Shown here one piece after another: positions 1 through 10,960 of a stretch of DNA of 64,000 nucleotides; the first letter of the stretch is position 1, and every line of letters starts with the position of its first letter. Under the pieces are notes generated by a model, which made no database searches, was not told the DNA's origin, and saw only the letters and a program-made list of their open reading frames with translations. The position numbers and the translations under genes were made by a program. Source of the DNA: Balaenoptera acutorostrata. Its lineage: Eukaryota; Chordata; Mammalia; Artiodactyla; Balaenopteridae. The stretch spans positions 37,652,561 to 37,716,560 of the forward strand of contig NC_080077.1 of the NCBI RefSeq assembly GCF_949987535.1, written 5' to 3'.

Positions 1-359
1 CCTTATAATATATGATTTACTATAAAGGGGTGTTGCTACTGCAGAAGAAAGGCAAGGAGCGAAGGATGAGAACTTTGGGATCAAGTCCAGTGTCTGACAC
101 TTAGCAGCTCTGTGAATTAACCCCAGAAAAACTCTCCTGGTGGAGGCATGTGTGTTGCTTGCAGGGACGGGGGGGTGGAGGGGAAGGAGTGGTAAGAAAC
201 TCTACGCTGTCTTTCTCATTGAATTGTTGTTAGCATCAAGGGCAATGATATAGTTGAAAGTTCTCTGAAACTTATAAATCAAAGTCAAGTTAGTATTATA
301 ATGGCCAGAGCATTTGCTTGCTGCCATGTAGCATGTGAAGCGGAAGTCATATGTTTAAA

Positions 360-472
360 GGTTAAAATCTGGGCTCTTTGATCTGCCCATTTGGATGGAA
401 TCCTAACTTCACTACTTCCTAGCTGTGTGCCCTCTGGTGAGTTACTAAACCTGCCTAAGCCTGACATCCTGA
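360..472 (+). repeat. MIR SINE, 5' part, split by an L1
   Basis: Contains the MIR core in sense orientation (actacttcctagctgtgtg, then gagttactaaacctgcctaa). The 3' end of the same MIR seems to resume at 1345-1412 (gccaggcacc ... caaataaacattag), so the L1 at 473-1340 landed inside it. Confidence 0.6.
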
Positions 473-608
473 GGGAATGTAAATTGGTGCTGCCACTATG
501 GAGAACAGTATGGAGGTTCCTTAAAAAACTAAAAATAGAGCTACCATGTGATCCTGCAATCCCACTCCTAGGCATATATCTGGAGAAAATTTTAATTCGA
601 AAAGGTAG

Positions 609-677
609 GGAATTCCCTCGCAGTCCAGTGGTTAGGACCAGGCACTTTCACTGCGGAGGGCCCAGGTTCAATCCCTG
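609..677 (+). mobile_element. Short tRNA-derived CHR-type SINE inside the L1
   Basis: A 69-nt copy of only the tRNA-related head (gggaattccctcgcagtcca ... ggttcaatccctg) without a tail. The 8-bp target duplication AAAAGGTA lies at 601-608 and 678-685, so the insertion is later than the L1. Confidence 0.8.
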
Positions 678-779
678 AAAAGGTACACGCACCATAATGT
701 TCATAGCAGCACTACTTACAACAGCCAAGACATGGAAGCAACCTAAATGTCCATGGACAGAGGACTGGATAAAGAAGAG

Positions 780-782
<3 letters not shown>

Positions 783-842
<60 letters not shown>
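783..842. repeat. (TA)n microsatellite
   Basis: About 30 uninterrupted TA units within L1-derived sequence. A second TA run lies at 1227-1258. Confidence 0.95.
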
Positions 843-844
<2 letters not shown>

Positions 845-1223
845 AATGGGATACTACTCAGCCATAAAAAAGAACAAAATAATGCCATTTGCAGAAACGT
901 GGATGGACCTAGAGATTACCATACTAAGTGAAGTAAGTCAGAAAGAGAAAGACAAATACTACACGATATCACTTATATGTGAAATCTAAAATATGACACA
1001 AAGGAACTTATTTACGAAAGAGAAACAGACTCAGACATAGAAAACAAACTTATGGTTACCAAAGGGGAAAGGGTGTGGGGGAGGGATAAGTTAGGAGTTT
1101 GGGATTAGCAGATACACACACTATATATATATAAAATAGATAAACAACAAGGTCCTACTGTATGGCACAGGGAACTACATTCAATATCCTGTAATAAACC
1201 ATAATGGAAAAGAATATGAAAAA

Positions 1224-1259
<36 letters not shown>

Positions 1260-1412
1260 CTGAATCACTTTGCTGTACACCTGTAACTAACACAACATTG
1301 TATTGTAAATCAACTACACTTCAATAAAAAATAAATAAAAGATAGAGTACAATGATGCATGCCAGGCACCAAGTGGGATGTCCAGCCCACAGCAAATAAA
1401 CATTAGTTTGTT

Positions 1413-4400
1413 TTAGCACTATGAGATTCCTGGCTTTTTCTGTTCATATGGTTCTGTGGGATAAATAATCTGGGAGAGTTGGGCCTTTTTGCCCTTAAAA
1501 TATTTTACTTAGGTCTCCCTCCCCTATGACTAGAGCTCTAGCTGAGACATCGCCTCAAAGGACACAGAGCAAATGAAAGTGTCATGAAACAAAATTATGA
1601 ACAGAAGGATTCATAAGTTTGAGGGATAAATCCAAGAATATCTGCTTTTTATTCTGCCCTCCCTACTCTCGTCTTCAGAACCATGTCCCTTACAAAAAAT
1701 TTCAACTCCAAGAGAAGAGTCGATTTCAGGATGTCTTCTTGACTCTGTTCCTAGTAAGCGTCCCGGTAATCTTAGACCCTTTATAAACCTTATGAACTTA
1801 TAAATAAGTCATTGTTTTAAAAAATTGTTATAAATAACTTGGTTCATTTACCCTATTTCTTCTTTTAGATTATGAACTTTGTGAAGCCTAGCCTCTTCCT
1901 GTTTTTCTCACTGTACCCAATGTTTAAGTTCCATGAATGATCCAAAGATCATTAATGCCTTAACATTACATGCACTTGGACTCATGTTGTGCTTTTATCA
2001 CCTACTTGTTGGGTATCCTTGGGAAAGTTGCTTCAATTCTCTGAACCTTGGTTTCTTTGCTCATAAAACTAAGGCAACCTCACAGAGTTCTCACGAATCT
2101 TGGTAGTAATACCTGGAAAGCCCTTAACACATAATAAGACTTCAATAAAAGGTCACAATCAGTGTTTCTTTCCTTTAAGTTGTCTAATATGATTATTATC
2201 ACCACGGTGGCCACCATTTCTATGCCTATCATTGGCCCAGATTCCCAAGAACTAAAGGAAAACAGAAGAAAGGATATAGAAAAAGCCAGAGAAGCATGAT
2301 GAGAGCAGAAAGATTTTGCTAAAACCAAATCAGCAAACACAGGACAATAAATGTATTCCACCATCCAAAGGTGACGGTGGCTTCATCATGCTGGTAAAAG
2401 AGAACACTGGTGAGACAGTGCCACTTAGTGGTGGTTTCTTAATATTACATGCAGCGACTTCGTAAGCGGTGGGGAAATACTAATAATTGCCAAAGGAGCC
2501 TCCAGTTTATTCCTCTTGTCTCTTTTGAGAAGGTGGGGATGTACCGCTTGTGCATTCCTCTCTCTCACCCATCCTGAGTGGGGCTGTGGACAGCGCTGTG
2601 CTCACAGACCTGCTCAGCAGCACTTTGTTGTTTGCTTGTTACTTCTACATTAATAGTCAGATCCTCTCTGGGCTTATAAATTAGCTCATTAGCAACAAGT
2701 CAGCAATCCAACATATTAATCAATCACAAAGTAACAAAGGATGATGAGCATTCTTGACATTTGCAAGTTAAGCTGTGGCCTTGATCACCATTTCCCCATC
2801 TGCAAAGAAGGAAGAAAATACTCATTTTTTTATAAGTTTATCAAAATAAAGTTCATAAAATTATGAACGTTTAAGGAAGAATGTTTTATCTATCATGATA
2901 GCGCATTCTGAAGTTACTTACTCAAAATTACAATCTTTTAAACACAATGATGTTAAGTGAGGAGTTTTACAGTGCTCTACAGACATTCAGTCCCGAGTCC
3001 CTGGGAAAGAGAAAATAAGCAGATTCAATTAACTTTATATTATTTATTCACTTGTTCATAGTAGGATCTATGAAGACAAACTAACTCCACCAATGAAAGA
3101 AAAATCCAATAGCCCAAGTATAAAGCAGCATACCCTTCAACTGTAAGGAAATCTTTTTTTAAAGTTTAGAATTTTAGAATTAGAAGGCACTTTAAAAATT
3201 AGAAGGTTCAGCTCCTTCTTTTACAGATGACTCTTTGTTTATCTAACTCACATATTTTGTGATTTTGTCTTTTACCCTTGACTGCTGTGTTAGGATTTGT
3301 TACAGAGCAGTCTGGTTCTATTAACAAGTCAGGCTGTAAAACACCTTCTACAATGTGTCATTTATTTGGAGAGAGGGAGCCTGGGAGAGAATTAGAAACA
3401 GCTGAAGGCATATACAAGCCCGTCGCTGCTCCGGTTTTAAAGGCAGTTTAAAAGCTCAGATGAAGAGAGAATAGGCAGAAACAGAAAGTCAGAGCAGGAC
3501 AGAGGCTGCTGCTGTCTCTCTGGCCCTAGATGGGCCCTGGCCTCAGAGACAGGAAGGACCATCCCTGCAGTTTGATATGCCTCCTCCCCAACACCCTGCC
3601 ACCCAGCCTCACGTGGGCATGGAAGGAGAGGGGAACACATGTGTCCCAATCCTGAATGCCCTGGCTTTATAGAAATGCCATGGCTTTTGGACCAATGGCA
3701 TCTCTTCTGGTAGAAGTTGGAAAACATCTCCCAGATAGACTGATTTTGTTCATTAAATTAACATTTTTGAGCTCCTGACTTGGGCTATTCTACAAATCTC
3801 TCAATGATTTTCAGGTCTTTGGGCAAGGTGATTCCATCCCTGAAGGGCATCTTCTTTTTACACCTCCACCACCACCATCACCGCCTTCTTGTCACCACAT
3901 CTAGGGGAATGTCGTGCTAGGTTCTAGGTTCTGAAGATAAAAGATGGATCAGACAGAGTGTCTACCCCCAGGAACCTTTCTGTCTAGTATCACCATCATG
4001 ACAAAACTGCCTGAGAAATATTCCCTGAGCTCAGAAATGTACTTCCAAAAAGTTAAAGAATTCTTCTGTGGCTTCATGGTTTGCCATTTGATTTTCACAC
4101 CTTCTGAGGTCAAGTCCCACTTTGAAATGACAGGGGCAACCACCAGAAAAGAAACTTGACCTAATTTGTAAGCTCAAAAATTACCATTTCAATTAAGTTG
4201 AACCAAAGACATGCAGAACCTGATTTGTCCCTAGAGAAAGCTTGAGATGCACTTTACCTAGAAGAAACTTTCTGTTCCATATCCCCTTCCAAGCTCTGAA
4301 ATATGATTCCTTGGCAATATAGCCACTTCAGTATTTACATAATAATGGCATATTCTGACACAGCCTCTCTCTGTGTGTGTGAAATGATCTCCCCACACGG

Positions 4401-4459
4401 GAGAACTTGATGACTTCCAGGATTCCCACACTGCTATTCTAGAAAGTCCTAGGAGGCGG
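1413..4459. other. Intergenic, no gene seen
   Basis: AT-rich unique-looking sequence with short stop-rich frames. A MIR-like stretch lies at about 1990-2150 (gggaaagttgcttcaattct, with a later aataaaaggtc). Another old MIR-like trace lies at about 3170-3240. Nothing else is recognised. Confidence 0.5.
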
Positions 4460-4680
4460 TATGGATACTAGAAAATACATGAGCTCTGGTGCTATAAAGT
4501 TTCAGTCCTGACACAGCAACTTAATAGGTGTACAATCTTGGGCAAATTATTTAACCTTTCTGAGCCTGTTTCCTCACCTGCAGAAAGCAGATAACGATAC
4601 TCTTGAAGGATGGTACAAATTTGAATAATATGGCAGAACTCCTAGTGAAGTGTCTGGCACAAATGAGGTGTTCTTTAAAG
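4460..4680 (+). repeat. MIR SINE
   Basis: Sense-orientation MIR: cttgggcaaattatttaacc, then gagcctgtttcctcacctgc, then gtgtctggcacaaatgagg. It is interrupted at its 3' end by the CHR SINE at 4693. Confidence 0.75.
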
Positions 4681-4692
4681 AAAGGTATTATC

Positions 4693-5011
4693 GGGCTTCC
4701 CTGGTGGCGCAGTGGTTGAGAGTCTGCCTGCCAATGCAGGGGACGCGGGTTCGAGCCCTGGTCTGGGAGGATCCCACATGCCGCGGAGCGGCTGGGCCCA
4801 TGAGCCACAGCTGCTGAGCCTGCGCGTCTGGAGCCTGTGCTCTGCAACAAGAGAGGCCCACGCACTGTGATGAAGAGTGGCCCCCGCTCGCCGCAACTAG
4901 AGAAAGCCCTCGCACAGAAATGAAGACCCAACACAGCCATGAACAGATAAATAAATAATAAATAAAATAAAAAATTTAAAAAAAATTAAAAAAAAAACTT
5001 TATAAAAAAAA
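4693..5011 (+). mobile_element. CHR-type SINE, long form
   Basis: Starts gggcttccctggtggcgcag and carries the pol III B box (gggttcgagcc). It has the long body with agagaaagccctcgcacaga and an A-rich tail. The target duplication AAAGGTATTATC lies at 4681-4692 and 5012-5023. Confidence 0.92.
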
Positions 5012-5023
5012 AAAGGTATTATC

Positions 5024-7205
5024 ACTGCCATCTAAATACTCCTTGTACTCACTTCCTGATACCCTCTCACAACGCCATGCAAGACCACCTGCCTGTCCTG
5101 TGCTTTCAGTGAGGCCAAACCCTTCAGTTTTAGTATCTGTCCTTGTATCTAATTGTTTTCCTAGAGTCAATGTTTGTTGCCACCACTTGTAATATTCACC
5201 ACTTGCTGCCTTTGTTGTTTGCTGTTCCCTCACTTGTTTTCTTCCCTCTTCCATCAAACTTCCTCTATACTTCCTGGCCTGAATGTTGCTGTGGTATGCC
5301 TTTTATGACTCTTAAAAAGCACTGAAGTATCTCTATTCTTTCTGAACATTAAACCAAGAGACCATTAAGTGCCATCTTGGACCCAATCCAATCAGGTTTT
5401 GGTTCAATGGCTTAAAGCTGGATGCTCTGGTTCAGTTTTTCTTCTTTTTCCTGTTAGACACACTTTAAAAATTTCCCACACCCCCCCTTTAATCCTCTGG
5501 GTTCCATGCCACTCCAGATGTATAAGATTACTAGAATTTTGGCCTCTGGGATAACTGAGGTGTTGCTACAAAACATATAGCTTTACTCTTTAACAGTTAG
5601 GAATGTGCTAGAACAATAGCATTTCTTTTAGTTAGAAGTTAAAAAAAAAATTTCCAAATTGTTGAAAGCTGCATTTATCAGAATTGTTTTCTGGTTTTCT
5701 TTTAATATAATTTATTCTATATATTACTTAACTTGGCTGCTGTTTTATAGGAGTAATTATTTTTCTTTATTTAACAGGAAAATGCTACTGCTGAGTACGT
5801 ACGATAGTATCATTTCTTTTTCTGTGTGCGGAGAAGGATTCTGCTACCTGGTCTAAGACACCTGATAGGTCACCGTGTAGCAGCTCCCAAAACAGTGGCT
5901 GGCATCTCGGACCTCTGTGAAATTCACCTGGAACCCTGCCCTATTCCTGATGACACATGATGATGGACAGGGGCAAACTGTAACTTCAGTCACTCTAGAG
6001 GGATAATAGTTCCAGTCTGTTCCATCTGAAAAGGATGGAGTGATAGAGCAGCTGAAGATTCTTGTACAATTATGAAACACTTTAGTCACTGAAGGTGGGC
6101 ATCAGTGGAGAAGATTTGGGGGCTTGCCAGAAAACTGGTGTAAGGGATTATTAACTCAGATAATAATTTAAAACAAAAAAGTAATGTTGTCTTTATACAT
6201 GCAGAACCCCTCCACTCTGTAATCCAGATGTGTCCAGGGGTGACTCTAACACACCCATTAATGGCAATTAGCTTGGAGCCAAACTGTTCTTGCTCAGCTT
6301 AAGGTTAACTGTTAAGAAGGCACATCTTTCTTGGCAATGTCCTGCCACCACCCTCAGCCACCACAGACAGGGTACACTCTACAGCTGCTCATTTGAGCAG
6401 AAAGCCCTCCCTCACCTCTGTCGTTAATGGCTGGTTTTATGGCGGACTGGTGCCCACTCTGACTTTTTTGCTGCACTGCAATACTGCACCACCGGCAAGA
6501 AAAGTGGCAAAAGAGAACAAAGCCCAATCTCTTTCCCTTGAGCAAATATTCCTTTTGTAATATTCCTCCACTCCCAGACTTACTATCCTACATTTTTCTT
6601 TGGGGAGCTGAATTGCTCTGCTTAACCTAGTAACATAATTGATCAAAGCCTTCCTCGAATTCCCCTCATCTTTCCAGAGTCTCTGTGGCCAACCTCCAGA
6701 GCCTTTCTACACTACTTTAAAAAGGGGTTACATGTGAAAATTGTGTGTTTACTTTATTTCCTCACTCATTTTAATATAAATGTAACATCCATTTTCTGCC
6801 AATTATAATTCATCAACAATAGGAGGAGTTTAATTTTAAGCATTTTCATTTTGGACCTATAGACTGCAGCTTCTTAACCGCAACATTAGTGACATTTGTG
6901 CCGGATAATTCTTTGTTGTGGGAGGTTGTTGTGTGCTTTGTGGGAACTTTATTAGCAGCCCTGACATCTGCCTTTTAGATGCACACTCCCCTGCTTCGTG
7001 ACAACCAGACATGTCTCCAAACATTGCCACGTGTTCGGGGCAAAGTCACCCCGAGATTGAGAGTCGCTGATATAAGCCAACTATTAACCTTTTTATCAAT
7101 GAAGACATAGCAGGCAGAAGCATCATTTCTTCCTTGGGTGTCTAAAGGAAAAAAAGAAAAGAAAGTAGGTTTTGGTCAGACGTGGTCTCTTTTCTTTCAT
7201 CAGTT
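5024..7205. other. Intergenic, no gene seen
   Basis: No exon-like frame, promoter or clear repeat is recognised. Frames here are under 80 codons and lack similarity to known families. Confidence 0.5.
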
Positions 7206-7220
7206 CCTAAAAGTATTTTT

Positions 7221-7525
7221 TTTTTTTTAAACTTTGGGTTTGTTTATTTATTTATTTATTTATGGCTGTGTTGGGTCTTCGTTTCTGTGTGAGGGCTTTC
7301 TCCAGTTGTGGCAAGCGGGGGCCACTCTTCATCGCAGTGCGCGGGCCTCTCACTGTCACAGCCTCTCTTGTTGCGGAGCACAGGCTCCAGATGCGCAGGC
7401 TCAGCAACTGTGGCTCACAGGCCTAGTTGCTCCGTGGCATGTGGGATCCTCCCAGACCAGGGCTCGAACCCGTGTCCCCTGCATTGGCAGGCAGATTCTC
7501 AACCACTGCGCCACCAGGGAAGCCC
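7221..7525 (-). mobile_element. CHR-type SINE, long form, reversed
   Basis: Reads from a T-rich tail (tttatttatttatttatg) to ccaccagggaagccc. The target duplication TAAAAGTATTTTT lies at 7208-7220 and 7526-7538. The 100-residue frames across it are SINE translations, not genes. Confidence 0.92.
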
Positions 7526-7804
7526 TAAAAGTATTTTTATAAATGTTTTCTGGGCAAATTTTCTCAGATCAATCCATTGCTATCTGTTCCCTTGCCCAAT
7601 GCTTTACCTAAATGACAGTATACGAAATCCATTTTATACACAGGATCTCATTTAATTTCCACAGTAATAAGATGTGGTACTCACAGCCAGTTAGCTGGGA
7701 AGCAGCAGGGTGTCATGGAAAGGAAGATTTGGAGGAAGACAGGCCAGAGCTTCAATTCTGGCAGCCCTGTTCACTGGCTATGAAAACTTAGAATAGACAC
7801 ATGA

Positions 7805-7908
7805 GTATGTATAACTGAATCACTTTGCTGTACACCTGAAACTATCACAACATTGTTAATCAACTATACTCCAATATAAAATAAAAAGTTAAAAAAAAAA
7901 AAGAAAGA
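7805..7908 (+). mobile_element. Short LINE-1 3' end
   Basis: L1 3'UTR tail (gaatcactttgctgtacacc ... actatactccaatataaaat) and poly(A). It is strongly 5'-truncated, about 100 nt. Confidence 0.8.
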
Positions 7909-8599
7909 AAAGTCAGGCCAGTTCTTCAGCTTCTGTGCCACTCAGTTTTCTCTTGGAAATGTGCGATTATTATCTTGGAGCAATGTTGGGTGAATTAAAA
8001 TAAGGAAAGATGTGTGACAATATATCTCACTTAGTGGAGGCTTAAGCAGTGATAGCTTTTTTTTATTAGAACACCAAGACCAGAGCTTTGTGGACTACCC
8101 CACAGCTGCATATTGAAGCAGCTTTCTCAATAGCAGGAGATTTTGCCCCCATTCTGGTCACAGACCTCTTTAAGGATCTGATAAATAGAAAAACCCTCAA
8201 ATGCAACACAATTTCAGGAGATTTCCATATCCCCCAGAAGTGTATATTAAACCCAAGGGATGAATCCCTCTAATGAGAGCCTTCTGATTTCACCTTTTCT
8301 TCTAGTTGACTCAGTAAGTGATACAAATTGTTTTCCTTGCCCATTGCTTTAAACTGGCGCCCCCTTCTGGGGAAACAAATGGGTTCCAAGTCCCCTGATG
8401 TTAGTGGTTGGCCAACACGGCTTTGAAATAAGCCATCGGTCTGGTAGAGTGCAAACAGGCTTGCCAATCTCCCAGCAATAGACATGTTAAACGCCTCAGA
8501 TACAGAGGTTGCATATTACTACAACATAACCCAGTCTAGACTTCACTTCCTATTTCAGTGAGAAAATAGAGGCAATCAGAAGAGAACTCCACAATCTCC

Positions 8600-9710
8600 C
8601 ACGACCACAACTGCCGTTAATTAGTCACCATATATTCTCCCTTCCTCATGTTTTATGGATGAATGCTCCATATTCCTAAGACCAATCTTTCATCTCGTAC
8701 CCTAGATTGTATCCTCTTCTATCTACTCAAGGCCGTCATTCCAGTATTTCTCTCCTTTGTCTCCTACAATACATCATTAATTTTCCCTCTCTACTAGATC
8801 ACCTCCATCAGTAAACAAAAATACTGTAACATCTCCTGTCTTAAAAAGAAATCTTTCCTCCAGTAGCCCCACTCATTTTAAATGAGTTGCATTTCTCACT
8901 CCTGTTCTCTCTGGAACCATCTCCAGGCAGGGTTCTGCTTGCCCCAACAGACCAAATCTGCTCTTGTCAAGGTCAGTAGTGACAATGAATTTGCTAAATC
9001 CAGTAGTCAAATCTGTCTTTATCTGATACAATGTTGACTTAATTGATCACATTCCTTCCTTCTTGAAGTATTTTCTTCATTTGGCCTCCAGGACACAACC
9101 ACCTCTTAGTCCTCTACCTAGTTCACTGGCCATTTCTTTCTGGTCTCCCAAACTCTAAACGTTGGTTTGCCTGAGAGCTGAGGCTTCACACATCTTTTCT
9201 TCTTCATCCACACTTTTCCACCAGGTGGTCTCATCCAGTTGCTTGGTTTTACAAACCATCTTATGTGCTGATGACACAAAGTTGTCACCTTTCCCCTGAC
9301 CTCCTGATTTATCTCTCTACTAGGATCTCTAATAGGTATCTCAACATGTCCTAAACTAAACTTCTGATTCCTACCCTTCCCCACAACCTACTCTTCTTGC
9401 AGTTTTCTCTGGCTCAATACATAGCAACTCCATTCTTTCAGTTGGTCAGGCCAAAATTCATGGAGTCATCCTTGACTCCTCTCTTTCTCTCGTACCCCAT
9501 GTCCAATCTGTCACAAATCCTGTTAGTCCTACCTTTAAATTGTACCCCCAATTTAACATCTCACCACCTCCACTACTAGAATCCTGGATTAAACCAAAAT
9601 CATCTCCCCAAAGAATTACTTCAATAGACTCCTAACTGGTTTCCCAACTTCCTTCCTCCCTATACAGTCTATTTTCCATGTTACCCTCTCTCATTGAGTC
9701 CTTCAGTATG
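8600..9710 (+). mobile_element. LINE-2 (CR1/L2-type) reverse transcriptase remnant
   Basis: Old, frame-broken LINE sequence in sense orientation. The RT active-site box reads CADD (TGT GCT GAT GAC) at 9264-9275, where L2/CR1 elements have YADD. Further blocks fit L2, for example tcatggagtcatccttgact at about 9458-9477. No open frame remains. Confidence 0.65.
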
Positions 9711-10310
9711 CATGTCAGTAAGTGCCTTTAAAAACTGGTACCATCGGTTGTTGATAGAATTAGGACAGATAGTTGAGACAGGCCCTGACCAACTTTTGGG
9801 GATTCTTCAGCACTTGAGGTGTCAGGGGGTTGTGATTTCAATATGGAATTGTATTCACTCCCTAGCCATTTACACTAATCTCTAAAGTCCTCTAGCTATG
9901 GCTAGCCTCCAAACCTTCCAGTACTTTTGTCACTCCTAACTAATGTCTCCCTTCCAAAGCATTTTCCTTGTGCCTCTGTTAAAATGTTTATAGATTGCTT
10001 GCCTTGAAGTAGAGTTCCTTATCTCTCCCTCTAGTCAGAGGTTGAATTGCTAAAAGGCAAGATTTTGGTGCATTATGGCATAACCTTCCTCCACCTCCTC
10101 CACACCCCAACCCCTCTGCCCCTCCCCAAGGAACTGCAATCCCTTTAAAAGTTTGATGGAGTTCAGTTGAACGGAGTTTAGCAAACAAGTAATGCATACC
10201 TAGATGTTCCAAGTACAGTGCCTCTGCCTTGGATGGTGCGACGCCCAACGGCTGCCACTAGGGCCAGGAAGGTAGAAGACTGGACAGAACGCCCGGAGAA
10301 AACCAGGGTG
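9711..10310. other. HDDC2 upstream region
   Basis: No gene or clear repeat is recognised between the L2 remnant and the HDDC2 promoter. At 9890-9960 there may be a further piece of the L2. Confidence 0.4.
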
Positions 10311-10311
10311 A

Positions 10312-10380
10312 GGAAATGGAGAAGGAGGAAGGAGAGGAGGAGAGGGAAGGAGGGGTAGGGAGGAAGAATGGGAGGAGCTT
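10312..10380. repeat. Polypurine (GGA-rich) tract upstream of HDDC2
   Basis: An almost pure A/G stretch of about 65 nt (repeated GGAGGA/GAAGGA units) just before the GC box and CpG island. Confidence 0.8.
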
Positions 10381-10960
10381 CAGTGGGCGGGGCTTCGGGG
10401 GAGGAGCTTCGAGCGGCGGTCGCGCTGCCGGCCCAGACCTGTCGGGATCGGTAGCCGCATGGCTGCGCCCATCTCGGGTCGCGGGGCCCGGAACCTGCTG
10501 CAGTTCCTGCGGCTGGTGGGGCAGCTCAAGGTAAGCGGGCGCCGGGAGGGCCGCATGGGGCCCGGGTCGCGGCTGCGCGGAGAGAGGCCGGGGCCGGCCG
10601 CGGGGCGACGAGGCTCCTGCTCCCCACCTGGCCCGAGGCCTGCCCCCTTCCTCCGTTCTCCCGGCCTCGTGGGGTCGGCAGAGGAAGCCCTTCCGGATGG
10701 ATGCGGTCGTGCGTCCGGACCGTGGGCGGAGGAAGCAAGTGGCGGAGACTGCGTGGCCGGGTTGCTAGGACTGACCCCAGGCCGGGAGGAGTCCGAGCCG
10801 CGCTGTTCCCTGTGTCGGCCTGGCGCTCCGATGGGGCCGGCCCAGGCGGCCTTTCGAGAGGTTTCTGGAGGGGATCCGGCGCGGTGATGTGCTGGTCCCT
10901 CTGCCCGCGTCTGCCCCGAGTACTTTTGGGGCTCACGACCCCACAACCGGCCAAGTGGGA
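10370..10960. promoter_or_regulatory. HDDC2: CpG island and promoter region of HDDC2
   Basis: This stretch is dense in CG dinucleotides and GC-rich, covers exon 1 and extends about 430 nt into intron 1. A GC box (GGGCGGGGC) lies at 10385-10393, about 66 nt before the ATG, and AGGAGCTTC occurs on both sides of it. No TATA box is seen, consistent with a housekeeping-type promoter. The exact transcription start cannot be read from the sequence. Confidence 0.8.
10459..10530 (+). CDS. HDDC2: HDDC2 coding exon 1
   Basis: Encodes residues 1-24 ([20 protein letters not shown] then GQLK). It ends exactly at a codon boundary before donor gtaagc. The start lies inside a CpG island; it has G at +4 but C at -3, a moderate Kozak context. 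The part from GAR onward matches human HDDC2. The segment before it is shorter and different, the usual place of variation. The open frame runs on into the intron for more than 300 nt, but that is GC-rich intron. Confidence 0.95.

Larger units (their letters stand above)
473..1340 (+). mobile_element. 5'-truncated LINE-1 3' end with TA microsatellites
   Basis: Matches the last part of L1 ORF2 (ctatggagaacagtatggag; later catggaagcaacctaaatgt) and the 3'UTR ending caataaaaaataaataaaag. A 69-nt SINE interrupts it at 609-677, and TA runs occur at 783-842 and 1227-1258. The ORF2 remnant is broken and noncoding. Confidence 0.85.

Noticed and set aside
783..842. AT-rich array as a possible origin or CRISPR-like repeat
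   Set aside because: It is a plain (TA)n microsatellite with no spacers.
4693..4770. tRNA-like segments with A and B boxes in the SINEs
   Set aside because: They are tRNA-derived SINE heads without a cloverleaf or mature tRNA ends.
4551..4940. Frames over 70 codons inside CHR SINEs (also at 7234, 40895, 46056, 59545, 60107, 63488)
   Set aside because: They recur with nearly the same peptide at each SINE and are translations of the repeat.
10380..10954. Long overlapping frames on both strands (up to 188 codons) in the HDDC2 CpG island
   Set aside because: GC-rich DNA has few stop codons. Only the first 72 nt of the + frame matches HDDC2 and it ends at a good donor; the rest is intron.
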